Made by a program: the position numbers and the translations under genes | Notes under the pieces: model-generated | Database searches by the model: none | Seen by the model: the letters and a program-made list of their open reading frames with translations, nothing else | What the model was told of the DNA's origin: nothing | In this document: one piece after another, positions 44,785 through 53,603 of the stretch | How the letters are laid out: each line of letters begins with the position of its first letter | Position numbering within the stretch: the stretch's first letter is position 1 | NCBI RefSeq assembly: GCF_900009265.2 | Contig: NZ_LR735009.1 | Span: forward strand, 62,001-126,000 | Length of the DNA: 64,000 bases | Direction: 5' to 3' | Source of the DNA: Planktothrix paucivesiculata PCC 9631 | GTDB taxonomy: Bacteria > Cyanobacteriota > Cyanobacteriia > Cyanobacteriales > Microcoleaceae

Positions 44785-46254
44785 ATGGCTTTCTTCAAAG
44801 ACTTTTCCGTCGCACTTAAAGATAAGTGGTTGCAATATTACCAGGCCAATCGGGATTGGCTGGTGCTGCAAATGGATTTGAATTCAATCCCGACCCCAGA
44901 TGGCGGTCGAAGACCTGCCTCATCCCTCATTTTGGGAACGATCAACGCGCTTGACCCCGAGGCAGCCCAATTGATGTTGCCATTTTCGAGGCTCAATCCC
45001 GATCCCGAAAAACTGATTGAGGTGTTAGGGCTACATTTTGACCCGGATTTGGCGTTGGCGGGTAGGTCTACATCGGAACAGCCTGCAACCGTTGTGGTTC
45101 CAGCCTATCAAGCCCCAGCCGTTGCCCCGGGTTATGCTCCCTCGCCGGAAATACCCCTATCCGTGGCCAAGGCTGTCCCTGGATATCATCCTCCAGCACC
45201 TCCAGAAACATTGAGTTTGGAGGAGGACATCACCCCAGCACAAAAACTCAATGTTGCGGGTGCTGTGGCGGCTGTAGGCGGGGCTGCGGCAGTTGTAGGC
45301 GGGGCTGTGGTGATGAAGGAAACCCTGGATGAAGATGAATTCGAGATCGAACTCGAAGAAGATATCGCCATCGATGATGACTTGGGCATGGGGGATCTGG
45401 ATGAGGATCTGGATTTAGATATCGACACAGAGACCGCTACCGCCGCCGAGGAAGACTTTGATTTGGGGTTGGAGGATGAATCAGAACCCCTGGGGACTGA
45501 TGACCTAGACATGGACTTGGAATCCGATGAACTCGAATCTGATGATTTGGATATGAGTTTGGAATCCGATGAACTCGAATCCGATGATTTGGATATGAGT
45601 TTGGAATCCGATGAACTTGAATCCGATGATTTGGATATGAGCTTGGAATCCGATGAACTTGAATCCAATGATTTGGATATGAGCTTGGAGTCCGATGAAC
45701 TCGAATCCGATGATTTGGATATGAGTTTGGAGTCCGATGAACTTGAATCCGATGATTTGGATATGAGTTTGGAGTCCGATGATTTGGATTTTGGGCTAGA
45801 GTCGGAAACAACATCGGCGGAATTGGACATGGAGACCGAATCCGATGTCTGGGACGATGAGGTTCAGACCGAACTGGGGGAAGATGATGGTTCAGCCGAT
45901 CTCGATCTGAGCTTAGACTCCTCCGATGATATCGGTTTAGGCGGGATGGATGATTTTGGGTTAGAAGGGGACGACCTCGGTTCAGACGGGATCGGAGGCT
46001 TGGAATTAGGAGATACGGATTCCGGTCTGGATGATGATCTCGGTGATTTCGGGTTAGAAGATAGTTCCTCCGATGGCTTAGGTCTGGATGCTGGAGGCGA
46101 TTTAGATGATTTGGGATTAGGAGATGATGATTTAGGGGAATTTAATCTCGACGATATGGGGGATTTAACCACCGGGGATATGGATGATATCGATATCGAA
46201 GGGTTAACCGGTTCTTCCGATGATGATGAAATTTCCCTGTCGGATTTTAAATAA
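44785..46254 (+). CDS. DUF5331-type protein with acidic tandem repeat, between chlL and chlN
   Basis: 489 residues. Residues 1-95 (FFKDFSVALKDKWLQYYQAN, then ASSLILGTINALDPEAAQLM) match DUF5331-type proteins encoded between chlL and chlN in cyanobacteria. After a Pro-rich part comes an Ala/Gly/Val-rich hydrophobic stretch (VAGAVAAVGGAAAVVGGAVV). The rest is highly acidic, with six copies of LESDELESDDLDMS (45517-45768) and then Asp/Gly-rich sequence. Operon position suggests a helper of the dark protochlorophyllide reductase, perhaps in assembly or oxygen protection. This is inference; no enzyme motif is seen. Confidence 0.75.
   Translation: MAFFKDFSVALKDKWLQYYQANRDWLVLQMDLNSIPTPDGGRRPASSLILGTINALDPEAAQLMLPFSRLNPDPEKLIEVLGLHFDPDLALAGRSTSEQPATVVVPAYQAPAVAPGYAPSPEIPLSVAKAVPGYHPPAPPETLSLEEDITPAQKLNVAGAVAAVGGAAAVVGGAVVMKETLDEDEFEIELEEDIAIDDDLGMGDLDEDLDLDIDTETATAAEEDFDLGLEDESEPLGTDDLDMDLESDELESDDLDMSLESDELESDDLDMSLESDELESDDLDMSLESDELESNDLDMSLESDELESDDLDMSLESDELESDDLDMSLESDDLDFGLESETTSAELDMETESDVWDDEVQTELGEDDGSADLDLSLDSSDDIGLGGMDDFGLEGDDLGSDGIGGLELGDTDSGLDDDLGDFGLEDSSSDGLGLDAGGDLDDLGLGDDDLGEFNLDDMGDLTTGDMDDIDIEGLTGSSDDDEISLSDFK
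45517..45768 (+). repeat. 42-bp coding minisatellite, six copies
   Basis: Six 42-bp units encode LESDELESDDLDMS, one with Asn in place of an Asp, followed by a partial unit. The units differ mainly at silent positions (GGA/GGAG, CTC/CTT). Length can change by slippage or recombination without breaking the frame. Confidence 0.95.
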
Positions 46255-46361
46255 TTTCCCGACTTAGTTTCCTAATCCTTAATCGGGTTTGGACTTTGGA
46301 TCGTGCCGATTCAAAGTCATAGATATTCTTGTCAAATTTTGAGTACAAAACATCCGATTAA

Positions 46362-47780
<1,419 letters not shown>

Positions 47781-47812
47781 TTGATAAAATTAGCCAAAAT
47801 CAATCTATGATT

Positions 47813-47840
47813 ATAGGGGCAAGGTAAGACTTGCTCCTAT
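47813..47840 (+). terminator. Terminator after chlN
   Basis: ATAGGGGCAAG and CTTGCTCCTAT pair over 11 bp with one G-T pair, followed by TTTTGG, 32 bp after the chlN stop. Good rho-independent terminator. Confidence 0.8.
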
Positions 47841-47863
47841 TTTGGTTTACTAGAGGTTAGAAA

Positions 47864-48079
47864 ATGATTAAAGAATTTAATGTACTGATTGAAAAAGATT
47901 CTGATGGTTACTTTGTGGCTTCAGTTCCTAGTTTGAAAGGTTGTCATACACAAGCAAAATCCCTTGATGAGCTTATAGAACGGATTCAAGAGGCGATAGA
48001 ACTTTGCCTAGAATTTGAAAATTCTGAAAATGAATCATTAGAGTTTATTGGTATTCAGAAAGTTTCAGTGCAAGTATGA
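47864..48079 (+). CDS. hicB: HicB-family antitoxin
   Basis: 71 residues: the partial RNase H-like HicB fold with FNVLIEKDSDGYFVASVPSL, GCHTQAKSLDELIERIQEAI. This small form (UPF0150) lacks a separate DNA-binding domain. It binds the HicA toxin and blocks RNA cleavage. The end overlaps hicA by 4 bp. The order antitoxin-toxin is the reverse of classical hicAB but is common in cyanobacteria. Confidence 0.88.
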   Translation: MIKEFNVLIEKDSDGYFVASVPSLKGCHTQAKSLDELIERIQEAIELCLEFENSENESLEFIGIQKVSVQV

Positions 48080-48300
48080 GTAAGCTACCTAGTTTGACAG
48101 GAACTAAAGTAATCAAAACTTTACAAAAAATAGGTTTTGTTATTGCTAGGGTGAAAGGTATTCATCATATTCTGATTCATCCTGATGGTAGACGTACTGT
48201 TGTACCTGTGCACTCAGGTGAAACGATAGGAACTGGATTGCTTTCTCAGATTTTGCGTGATTGTCAGTTAACAAAAGACGAATTTAAGAATCTATTATAA
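48076..48300 (+). CDS. hicA: HicA-family mRNA interferase toxin
   Basis: 74 residues with the double-stranded-RNA-binding-like HicA fold: TKVIKTLQKIGFVIARVKGI, then HHILIHPDGRR. The histidine of the family (G-S/I-H-H) is kept, at His30-31, and is needed for ribosome-independent mRNA cleavage. It is translationally coupled to hicB. The start codon of the next gene is only 21 bp downstream, so the two may share a transcript with the DUF262 operon. Confidence 0.88.
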   Translation: MSKLPSLTGTKVIKTLQKIGFVIARVKGIHHILIHPDGRRTVVPVHSGETIGTGLLSQILRDCQLTKDEFKNLL

Positions 48301-48320
48301 TTTAATTTTTGTTTATTATT

Positions 48321-49397
48321 ATGTTATTTAACAATGATGAACTAACAATTTCAGAGTTTTTTGATCCTGATTCTATTAGTGTTTCAACTAGACCCATGAC
48401 GGTTCAGCAACTTCTAACGAGATTGGAAAATAATCAACTGAATTTAGCTCCAGAGTTTCAGAGAAATAAAGGAATTTGGACTCAAGTAGCTAAAAGTAGA
48501 TTAATCGAATCTGTTTTAATTCGTTTTCCAATTCCACCGTTTTATATTGATGCAACCAATGAAAAAGAATGGTTTGTTATTGATGGAATACAACGGTTAA
48601 CAACTTTTAAAGAATTTTTAATAGAAGAAACCTTAGAATTAAAAAATTTGGAATTTTTAGATCAGCTTAATGGAGCCAAATCTTCCGATATTCCTAATTA
48701 TTTAAAGCGACGAATTAGAGAAACAGAATTAACTATATTTTTAATCTTAAGAGGAACATCTAAAGATGTTATTTTTAGCTTATATAAGCGAATTAATCTA
48801 GGTGGTCTTCCTTTATCATCACAGGAAATACGTTATGCGAAAAATCCAGGTCAAGCGACAAATTTATTAAAATATCTAACAAAATCAAAGCCTTTTAAAA
48901 ACGCTACTGATAAAAGTTTAAAAGATGAAAGAATGTTGGCTCAGGAGTGTATTTTGAGATTTTTAGCTTTAACTGATAGTCATGCTTTTGAATATAATTT
49001 TAAAGATTATGATGTTTTTTTAAATGACAAAATGGCTCAGATAAACCAAATGAGTGAGCCAGAAATTGAATTATTAAGACAGCGTTTTGAACGAGCGATG
49101 GATGCAGCTTTTAAAATATTCGGTAAAGATGCTTTTCGTAAACCCAAGTCACCTGAGCAGAAAAGACGCTATCCTATCAATAAAGCTCTATTTGAGGCTT
49201 GGTCTGTTAACTTAGATCGATTAGATGATCATGCTATACAAATTTTAGCTGATCGCAAAGATAATTTATATTATAATCTTTTAAATAGAAAACAAAACGG
49301 TGACTTTGATGCTAAAATTTATAGAGAGACAGGAAATAAAGAAAGTGTAAAAAAACGTTTAGCCCATATTGAAAAAATTATTAAGGAAGTGTTGTAA
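48321..49397 (+). CDS. DUF262 domain protein (GmrS/ParB-like nuclease fold)
   Basis: 358 residues, ATG 48321 (a TTG at 48309 is in frame). N-terminal DUF262 features: PMTVQQLLTRLENNQLNLAP, EFQRNKGIWTQ, SRLIESVLIRFPIPPFYID and the ParB-like catalytic DGIQRLTT (near residue 87). DUF262 proteins such as GmrS use nucleotides and cut modified phage DNA, often with DUF1524. This protein lacks a C-terminal HNH DUF1524 motif and ends in a helical region. Its stop overlaps the next ATG (TAATG). First of a three-gene operon. Confidence 0.85.
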   Translation: MLFNNDELTISEFFDPDSISVSTRPMTVQQLLTRLENNQLNLAPEFQRNKGIWTQVAKSRLIESVLIRFPIPPFYIDATNEKEWFVIDGIQRLTTFKEFLIEETLELKNLEFLDQLNGAKSSDIPNYLKRRIRETELTIFLILRGTSKDVIFSLYKRINLGGLPLSSQEIRYAKNPGQATNLLKYLTKSKPFKNATDKSLKDERMLAQECILRFLALTDSHAFEYNFKDYDVFLNDKMAQINQMSEPEIELLRQRFERAMDAAFKIFGKDAFRKPKSPEQKRRYPINKALFEAWSVNLDRLDDHAIQILADRKDNLYYNLLNRKQNGDFDAKIYRETGNKESVKKRLAHIEKIIKEVL

Positions 49398-50509
49398 TGA
49401 TTAAAAATTTACGGCTAATCAATTTTAAATCTTTTCAAGATCAAAGCTTCTCTTTTAAACCTTTGACTTTATTATCAGGTTTGAATAGTACAGGAAAATC
49501 TTCAGTATTACAAGCTTTGATGCTGTTACGTCGTTCATACCAGAAAGACTTGCTTCCTAACAAGGGTTTAATTTTAAATGATGAACAAGTATATATTGGT
49601 GCAGGACAAGACGCACTTTTTGAGTATGCAGAAGATGAATTAATTGGATTTGAAATAGATTTAGAAAATGAACAGAAAGGAATATGGTGCTTTAGTTCTT
49701 CTAAAGAATTAGATATTTTAAAAGTGGTATCAGAGAAAGTTGAGCCTGAAATTTATAAATCTAGCATTTTTAAGGATAATTTTTATTACTTAAAAGCAGA
49801 ACGAATTGGGCCTCAAATATCATACCCAATGTCAGAGTCTGATGTAATTCAAAGAAAACAACTTGGAATAAATGGAGAGTATGCAACTTATTTTTTAGAT
49901 GCTTTTGGAAATAAAGATATTCACAATCAAAAATTAAGTCATCCCAAGGCAAAATCAATTAGTTTAAAAGATCAAGTTGATGCTTGGATGGGAGAAATAA
50001 GCCCTGGAATTTTAATTAATACTGAACCAAACTTACAAACCCAGCGTGTAAGACTTAAATATTCTTTTAAAGGAAGTAGAGGTTATAGTCCCTTTAATGT
50101 GGGTTTTGGAGTCACCTACACTTTACCCATTTTAGTGGCTATTTTGGCTGCTGAACCTGAAACTTTAATTCTTGTTGAAAATCCAGAATCTCATCTCCAC
50201 CCTAAAGGACAATCTCATATTGGTGAACTGTTAGGAATTGCAGCGAGTTGTGGGATTCAAGTTGTTGTGGAAACCCATAGTGATCATGTTTTGGATGGGA
50301 TTTGTTTAGCTGTTAAACATGGTGAAATAAATTCTAAAGAAGTACAAATTCACTATTTTAAACGGAAAAAAATACAAGGAGAAATGTTAACAGAAATAAT
50401 ATCTCCTAATATTGATCAAGACGGGCGGATTGATGAATCCCCTGAAGGCTTTTTTGATCAACGTGAAAATGACTTAATGGAGTTAACTTATAATGCGCCT
50501 CGTGATTAA
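49397..50509 (+). CDS. DUF3696-type SMC-like ATPase
   Basis: 370 residues. N-terminal ATP-binding site GLNSTGKSS (about 28-36), a Q-loop-like region, and the C-terminal ATPase motifs VENPESHLHPKGQSHI (Walker B-like, with signature) and VETHSDHVLDG. The C-terminal tail GRIDESPEGFFDQRENDLMEL fits DUF3696. It resembles OLD/RecF-type AAA ATPases found in phage defence. It starts on the last base of the DUF262 stop and overlaps the next gene by 17 bp, so the proteins are made together. Confidence 0.87.
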   Translation: MIKNLRLINFKSFQDQSFSFKPLTLLSGLNSTGKSSVLQALMLLRRSYQKDLLPNKGLILNDEQVYIGAGQDALFEYAEDELIGFEIDLENEQKGIWCFSSSKELDILKVVSEKVEPEIYKSSIFKDNFYYLKAERIGPQISYPMSESDVIQRKQLGINGEYATYFLDAFGNKDIHNQKLSHPKAKSISLKDQVDAWMGEISPGILINTEPNLQTQRVRLKYSFKGSRGYSPFNVGFGVTYTLPILVAILAAEPETLILVENPESHLHPKGQSHIGELLGIAASCGIQVVVETHSDHVLDGICLAVKHGEINSKEVQIHYFKRKKIQGEMLTEIISPNIDQDGRIDESPEGFFDQRENDLMELTYNAPRD

Positions 50510-51281
50510 TGAACTTTCATTTATTGGACAAGCAGAAAATAATTATGATGAAGCAGATAACTTGATGACTGCTGTATTTGAAATAATTGAAGAATTTAAG
50601 AAAATTGATAAAGGAATTCCAGTTAGAATACATAGTAATTTTTGGACTTGTCGAATTTCACAAAATTTAACAGTAAGAGAATGGTTGCAGAACAAACAAA
50701 AGTTAGAGGGTAAAAAAAATAATCAAGTTAGCCTGTTCTTAGAAATAACTTGGAAAGGCCCTTTTATTGATCACGAACTTGAGGACAAATTAAAAAGAGA
50801 AGAAATTGCTTTTTTTAAATGTGAATTCCATGAAAAAGATGTTTCTAAAAGCTCTTTAGCAGGTGTTATATATTTCCAAATCTATGATCAGATTATGAGC
50901 AAAATTATTAGTTTACCAAAAGCTCCTGCTTTCTCAAAAGAATCTCTTAAAATCAAATTTACTACAGATGGAAAATATCATTTCATAGAAATTCCTAATT
51001 TTAATGATGTTAGTCAAGCTAAAAAGTTACTACCTAAATACGAAGCTAGTCAAAAACATGAGCCAGGAGGCCACGGAACCTTGATGAATTTAAGTAAGGA
51101 AGACGCTAAAGAGGTTTTTAATGAAAGCTATCGTAATAATTGGTTTGAAGGAAAACAATATTATGGATATAAAAATGGTAAGTTTTATGAATTTCAACCT
51201 GATAATGTTGGTGGTTATCATGGATATCCTGTTGAACGTAAAGAAGTTCCTAGTCGGGTTCTTAAAAAGATGAAACTATAA
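50493..51281 (+). CDS. Third protein of the DUF262-DUF3696 operon, toxin-like C-terminus
   Basis: 262 residues, not assigned to a family with certainty. The N-terminal 120 residues (MRLVINELSFIGQAENNYDE) are a mixed alpha/beta unit with KIDKGIPVRIHSNFWTCRI. The C-terminal 80 residues (KHEPGGHGTLMNLSKEDAKE, then KQYYGYKNGKFYEFQPDNVG, then GYHGYPVERKE) resemble nuclease-type tips of polymorphic secreted toxins. No signal peptide. A toxin-like domain encoded 17 bp inside the ATPase gene points to an abortive effector held silent by the partner proteins. This is inference. Confidence 0.7.
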   Translation: MRLVINELSFIGQAENNYDEADNLMTAVFEIIEEFKKIDKGIPVRIHSNFWTCRISQNLTVREWLQNKQKLEGKKNNQVSLFLEITWKGPFIDHELEDKLKREEIAFFKCEFHEKDVSKSSLAGVIYFQIYDQIMSKIISLPKAPAFSKESLKIKFTTDGKYHFIEIPNFNDVSQAKKLLPKYEASQKHEPGGHGTLMNLSKEDAKEVFNESYRNNWFEGKQYYGYKNGKFYEFQPDNVGGYHGYPVERKEVPSRVLKKMKL

Positions 51282-51384
51282 ACTATAGATTAGGTTAAAT
51301 ATAGTAGAATTAAAACTCGGTAATTAATAACTTAAATCATGTTTTTTTATCACCCAGGTTAGCACGCTTATATAATATTTAGGA

Positions 51385-51960
51385 TTAAAACTCAACTTTA
51401 TCATAAATATCAGCAACGGCAATTTCAAAAGATATCGAGTTAAATACTAAGGTTTCATTGCTATTATTATACTCCATAAATATCCAGTGTTTTTGATCGG
51501 TTTTATAATAATGTTCAATCTGAATATTATATTGATCAATCAAAATATATTCTTGAAAAGTGGGAAGGGTGCGATAGGCTGCAAATTTTTCGTCTTTGTC
51601 GTAGTTTCTGGTTGATGCGGATAATACTTCTACAAGAATTAACGGATTTGTAATTGTATCTTTTCTCCCTTCTTGGAGTTGAATATCACCCTGAATTACC
51701 ATAATATCAGGATAGGTATAGAGGCGTTTTGTGGGAATCCAAAGACGTTGATCGGTAACAAATACGCGATAGGGTTGACGCTTCAGGGCAAGGTTAAGTG
51801 TTCCACTCAAGTTAAGGGCTATTTGATTATGATTGGGAGTTCCGCCGGTCATGGGTCTAATTTCACCGTTGATATATTCATGGCGTTCTGAAGAATTAAC
51901 TTCAAAATCGAGGTATTCTTCCAGAGTATAGATCTTTTTTTCTTCAACTTGTAAAATCAT
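51385..51960 (-). CDS. Uma2-family (DUF820) putative endonuclease
   Basis: 191 residues with the DUF820 pattern: YTLEEYLDFEVNSSERHEYI, NGEIRPMTGGTPNHNQIAL, Asp in TYPDIMVIQGD and Glu in LILVEVLSASTRNYD-KDEKFAAY. These fit a PD-(D/E)XK metal site. Cyanobacterial genomes carry many copies of unknown role, often near mobile DNA. It is convergent with the three-gene operon. No partner gene. Confidence 0.85.
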   Translation of the reverse strand: MILQVEEKKIYTLEEYLDFEVNSSERHEYINGEIRPMTGGTPNHNQIALNLSGTLNLALKRQPYRVFVTDQRLWIPTKRLYTYPDIMVIQGDIQLQEGRKDTITNPLILVEVLSASTRNYDKDEKFAAYRTLPTFQEYILIDQYNIQIEHYYKTDQKHWIFMEYNNSNETLVFNSISFEIAVADIYDKVEF

Positions 51961-52024
51961 TGTATTTTCCCTATCCTAAAATAGAATTGTAACCTATTTA
52001 TAGATTAGCAAATTTTTTAAACTT

Positions 52025-53464
52025 ATGTTTCAAGCCACCCGACAACGGTTAGCGATTTGGTATACCGCAGTTACCGCTATTTTATTATTACTATTCGCCA
52101 GTGGATTTTATTTCTATGTGCGAAATACCTTAATTGAACGGATTGATGATACCTTAAATCACGTTGTGGAGGTGGTGGAACGTTCTTTAGTGATTGAACC
52201 CGTAACGACTCCTCCAGCTATGTCTCCGGCGGTTTTAGGAGGTCAATTTCAAGTGAATGTTGAAGCGAGTTTTAGAAATAATTTGAATACCGTTGAAGAC
52301 GATCATATTGATATTGAATGGTTTAATCAAACAGGAGAATTATTATGGTCTACTTTTTCCCAACCTTTAGATATTCCGCTTCATCCGAACAGCAACGGGG
52401 AAACAGTACATATTTCTGAAGATAATAATGTTTCAGAAATGATTTTAAGACAAGTTACTGATCGGGTGGAAATCGGACGACAAGTATTGGGTTATTTACG
52501 AGTTAGTCATCCTTGGTTTGAAGTTACAAAACCCATTCAACAGTTAATTTTTGATTTGGTTTTGGGTACTATTTTAATGTTAATTGGTGTTGCTACCATT
52601 GGCTGGTTTTTATCGGGTTTAGCCATAGAACCTGTGCGGGATTCTTACCAACGATTGAAACAATTTACCGCCGATGCTTCCCATGAATTAAGAAGTCCGA
52701 TTGCGATGATTCAAACTAATGTACAAGTGGCTTTAGCTGAACCTAATTTATCCACTTCAGAACAACAACAATTACAAGTTATTGAACGAATTACTCGCCG
52801 TTTAGGTCGGTTAGTGGATGATTTATTGTTTTTGGCAAGACAGGATAGCGGAATTGTTCAACCTCAATTTATTTCTCTCCCCTTGGATGGTTTATTAATG
52901 GAAGTAGTTGAAGAACAAACAGCGATCGCAACTCAAGAAGGAATTCAACTTTCCTTAGATTTTATTGAGAATCTTGAGGATATTATTCTCAATTCTGATA
53001 GCAATTATTCCCAGGAAAATGAACCCTTTACTTTAGAGGGAGATTGGGATCAATTGGTGCGATTATTTACTAATTTAGTCAGTAATGCCATACAGTATAC
53101 TCCTTCGGGCGGTGCAATTAAAATTGAATTAAAACCTATTGCTAAACCTAAACGACAAGCTACATTAGGAAAGGTGACAGAATCCTGGGAAAAATCAAAT
53201 TCTATCTTGAAATTTGAAGGATTACAAGTTATAATAAAAGACACAGGAATTGGGATTCCAACTGAAGCATTACCTAATATTTTTGATCGGTTTTATCGGG
53301 TTGATCCCTCTCGGACTCATCGCCATCGTGGGGGGTCTGGTTTGGGCCTGGCGATCGCTCAAGCTATTGTGGAAAACCATCACGGCCAAATTTATTTAGA
53401 CAGCCAAATTAACCAAGGAACAACCGCTACAGTCCTTTTACCCCTGCATTTTAGCGGGTTATAG
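52025..53464 (+). CDS. Sensor histidine kinase (RppB/NrsS/CopS-like)
   Basis: 479 residues. Two membrane segments (about 11-31 and 174-197) enclose a 140-residue periplasmic sensor domain. The phosphoacceptor is His220 in DASHELRSPIAMIQ. The ATPase part has N box NLVSNAIQYTPSGG, G1 KDTGIGIPTEALPNIFDRFYR and G2 GGSGLGLAIAQAIVENH. There is no response regulator next to it. Position upstream of a copper ATPase suggests metal sensing, as in cyanobacterial nickel/copper kinases. Signal not provable from sequence. Confidence 0.88.
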   Translation: MFQATRQRLAIWYTAVTAILLLLFASGFYFYVRNTLIERIDDTLNHVVEVVERSLVIEPVTTPPAMSPAVLGGQFQVNVEASFRNNLNTVEDDHIDIEWFNQTGELLWSTFSQPLDIPLHPNSNGETVHISEDNNVSEMILRQVTDRVEIGRQVLGYLRVSHPWFEVTKPIQQLIFDLVLGTILMLIGVATIGWFLSGLAIEPVRDSYQRLKQFTADASHELRSPIAMIQTNVQVALAEPNLSTSEQQQLQVIERITRRLGRLVDDLLFLARQDSGIVQPQFISLPLDGLLMEVVEEQTAIATQEGIQLSLDFIENLEDIILNSDSNYSQENEPFTLEGDWDQLVRLFTNLVSNAIQYTPSGGAIKIELKPIAKPKRQATLGKVTESWEKSNSILKFEGLQVIIKDTGIGIPTEALPNIFDRFYRVDPSRTHRHRGGSGLGLAIAQAIVENHHGQIYLDSQINQGTTATVLLPLHFSGL

Positions 53465-53495
53465 GCGATGGGGAATTTAATTTTCCATTCCCCCC

Positions 53496-53527
53496 TTGAC
53501 ACTCCAGTGGAGAGGAGACTTTAGAAT
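53496..53527 (+). promoter_or_regulatory. MerR-type metal-responsive promoter of the copper-efflux cluster
   Basis: TTGACA (-35, 53496-53501) and TAGAAT (-10, 53522-53527) are spaced 20 bp apart instead of the usual 17. The spacer carries a CTCC...GGAG dyad (CTCCAGTGGAGAGGAG). Overlong spacers with such dyads are the mark of MerR/CueR-type activators that bend DNA when loaded with copper or another metal. The predicted regulator gene is not in this window. Confidence 0.65.
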
Positions 53528-53603
53528 AAAAGTCAAGAACATTGTGGGGTGTTTAAACCGAAGACACGCACCACTGAACTGAACTCAAAATGGAGTTTCA
53601 ACC

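Noticed and set aside
45517-45768. Possible CRISPR-like 42-bp direct repeats
   Set aside because: The units follow each other without spacers and are in frame within a coding sequence.
45186-45830. Long minus-strand frames rich in Ser-Asp or Arg-Thr opposite the acidic repeat
   Set aside because: They mirror the 42-bp repeat of the plus-strand gene; composition follows from the repeat and there are no start signals or domains.
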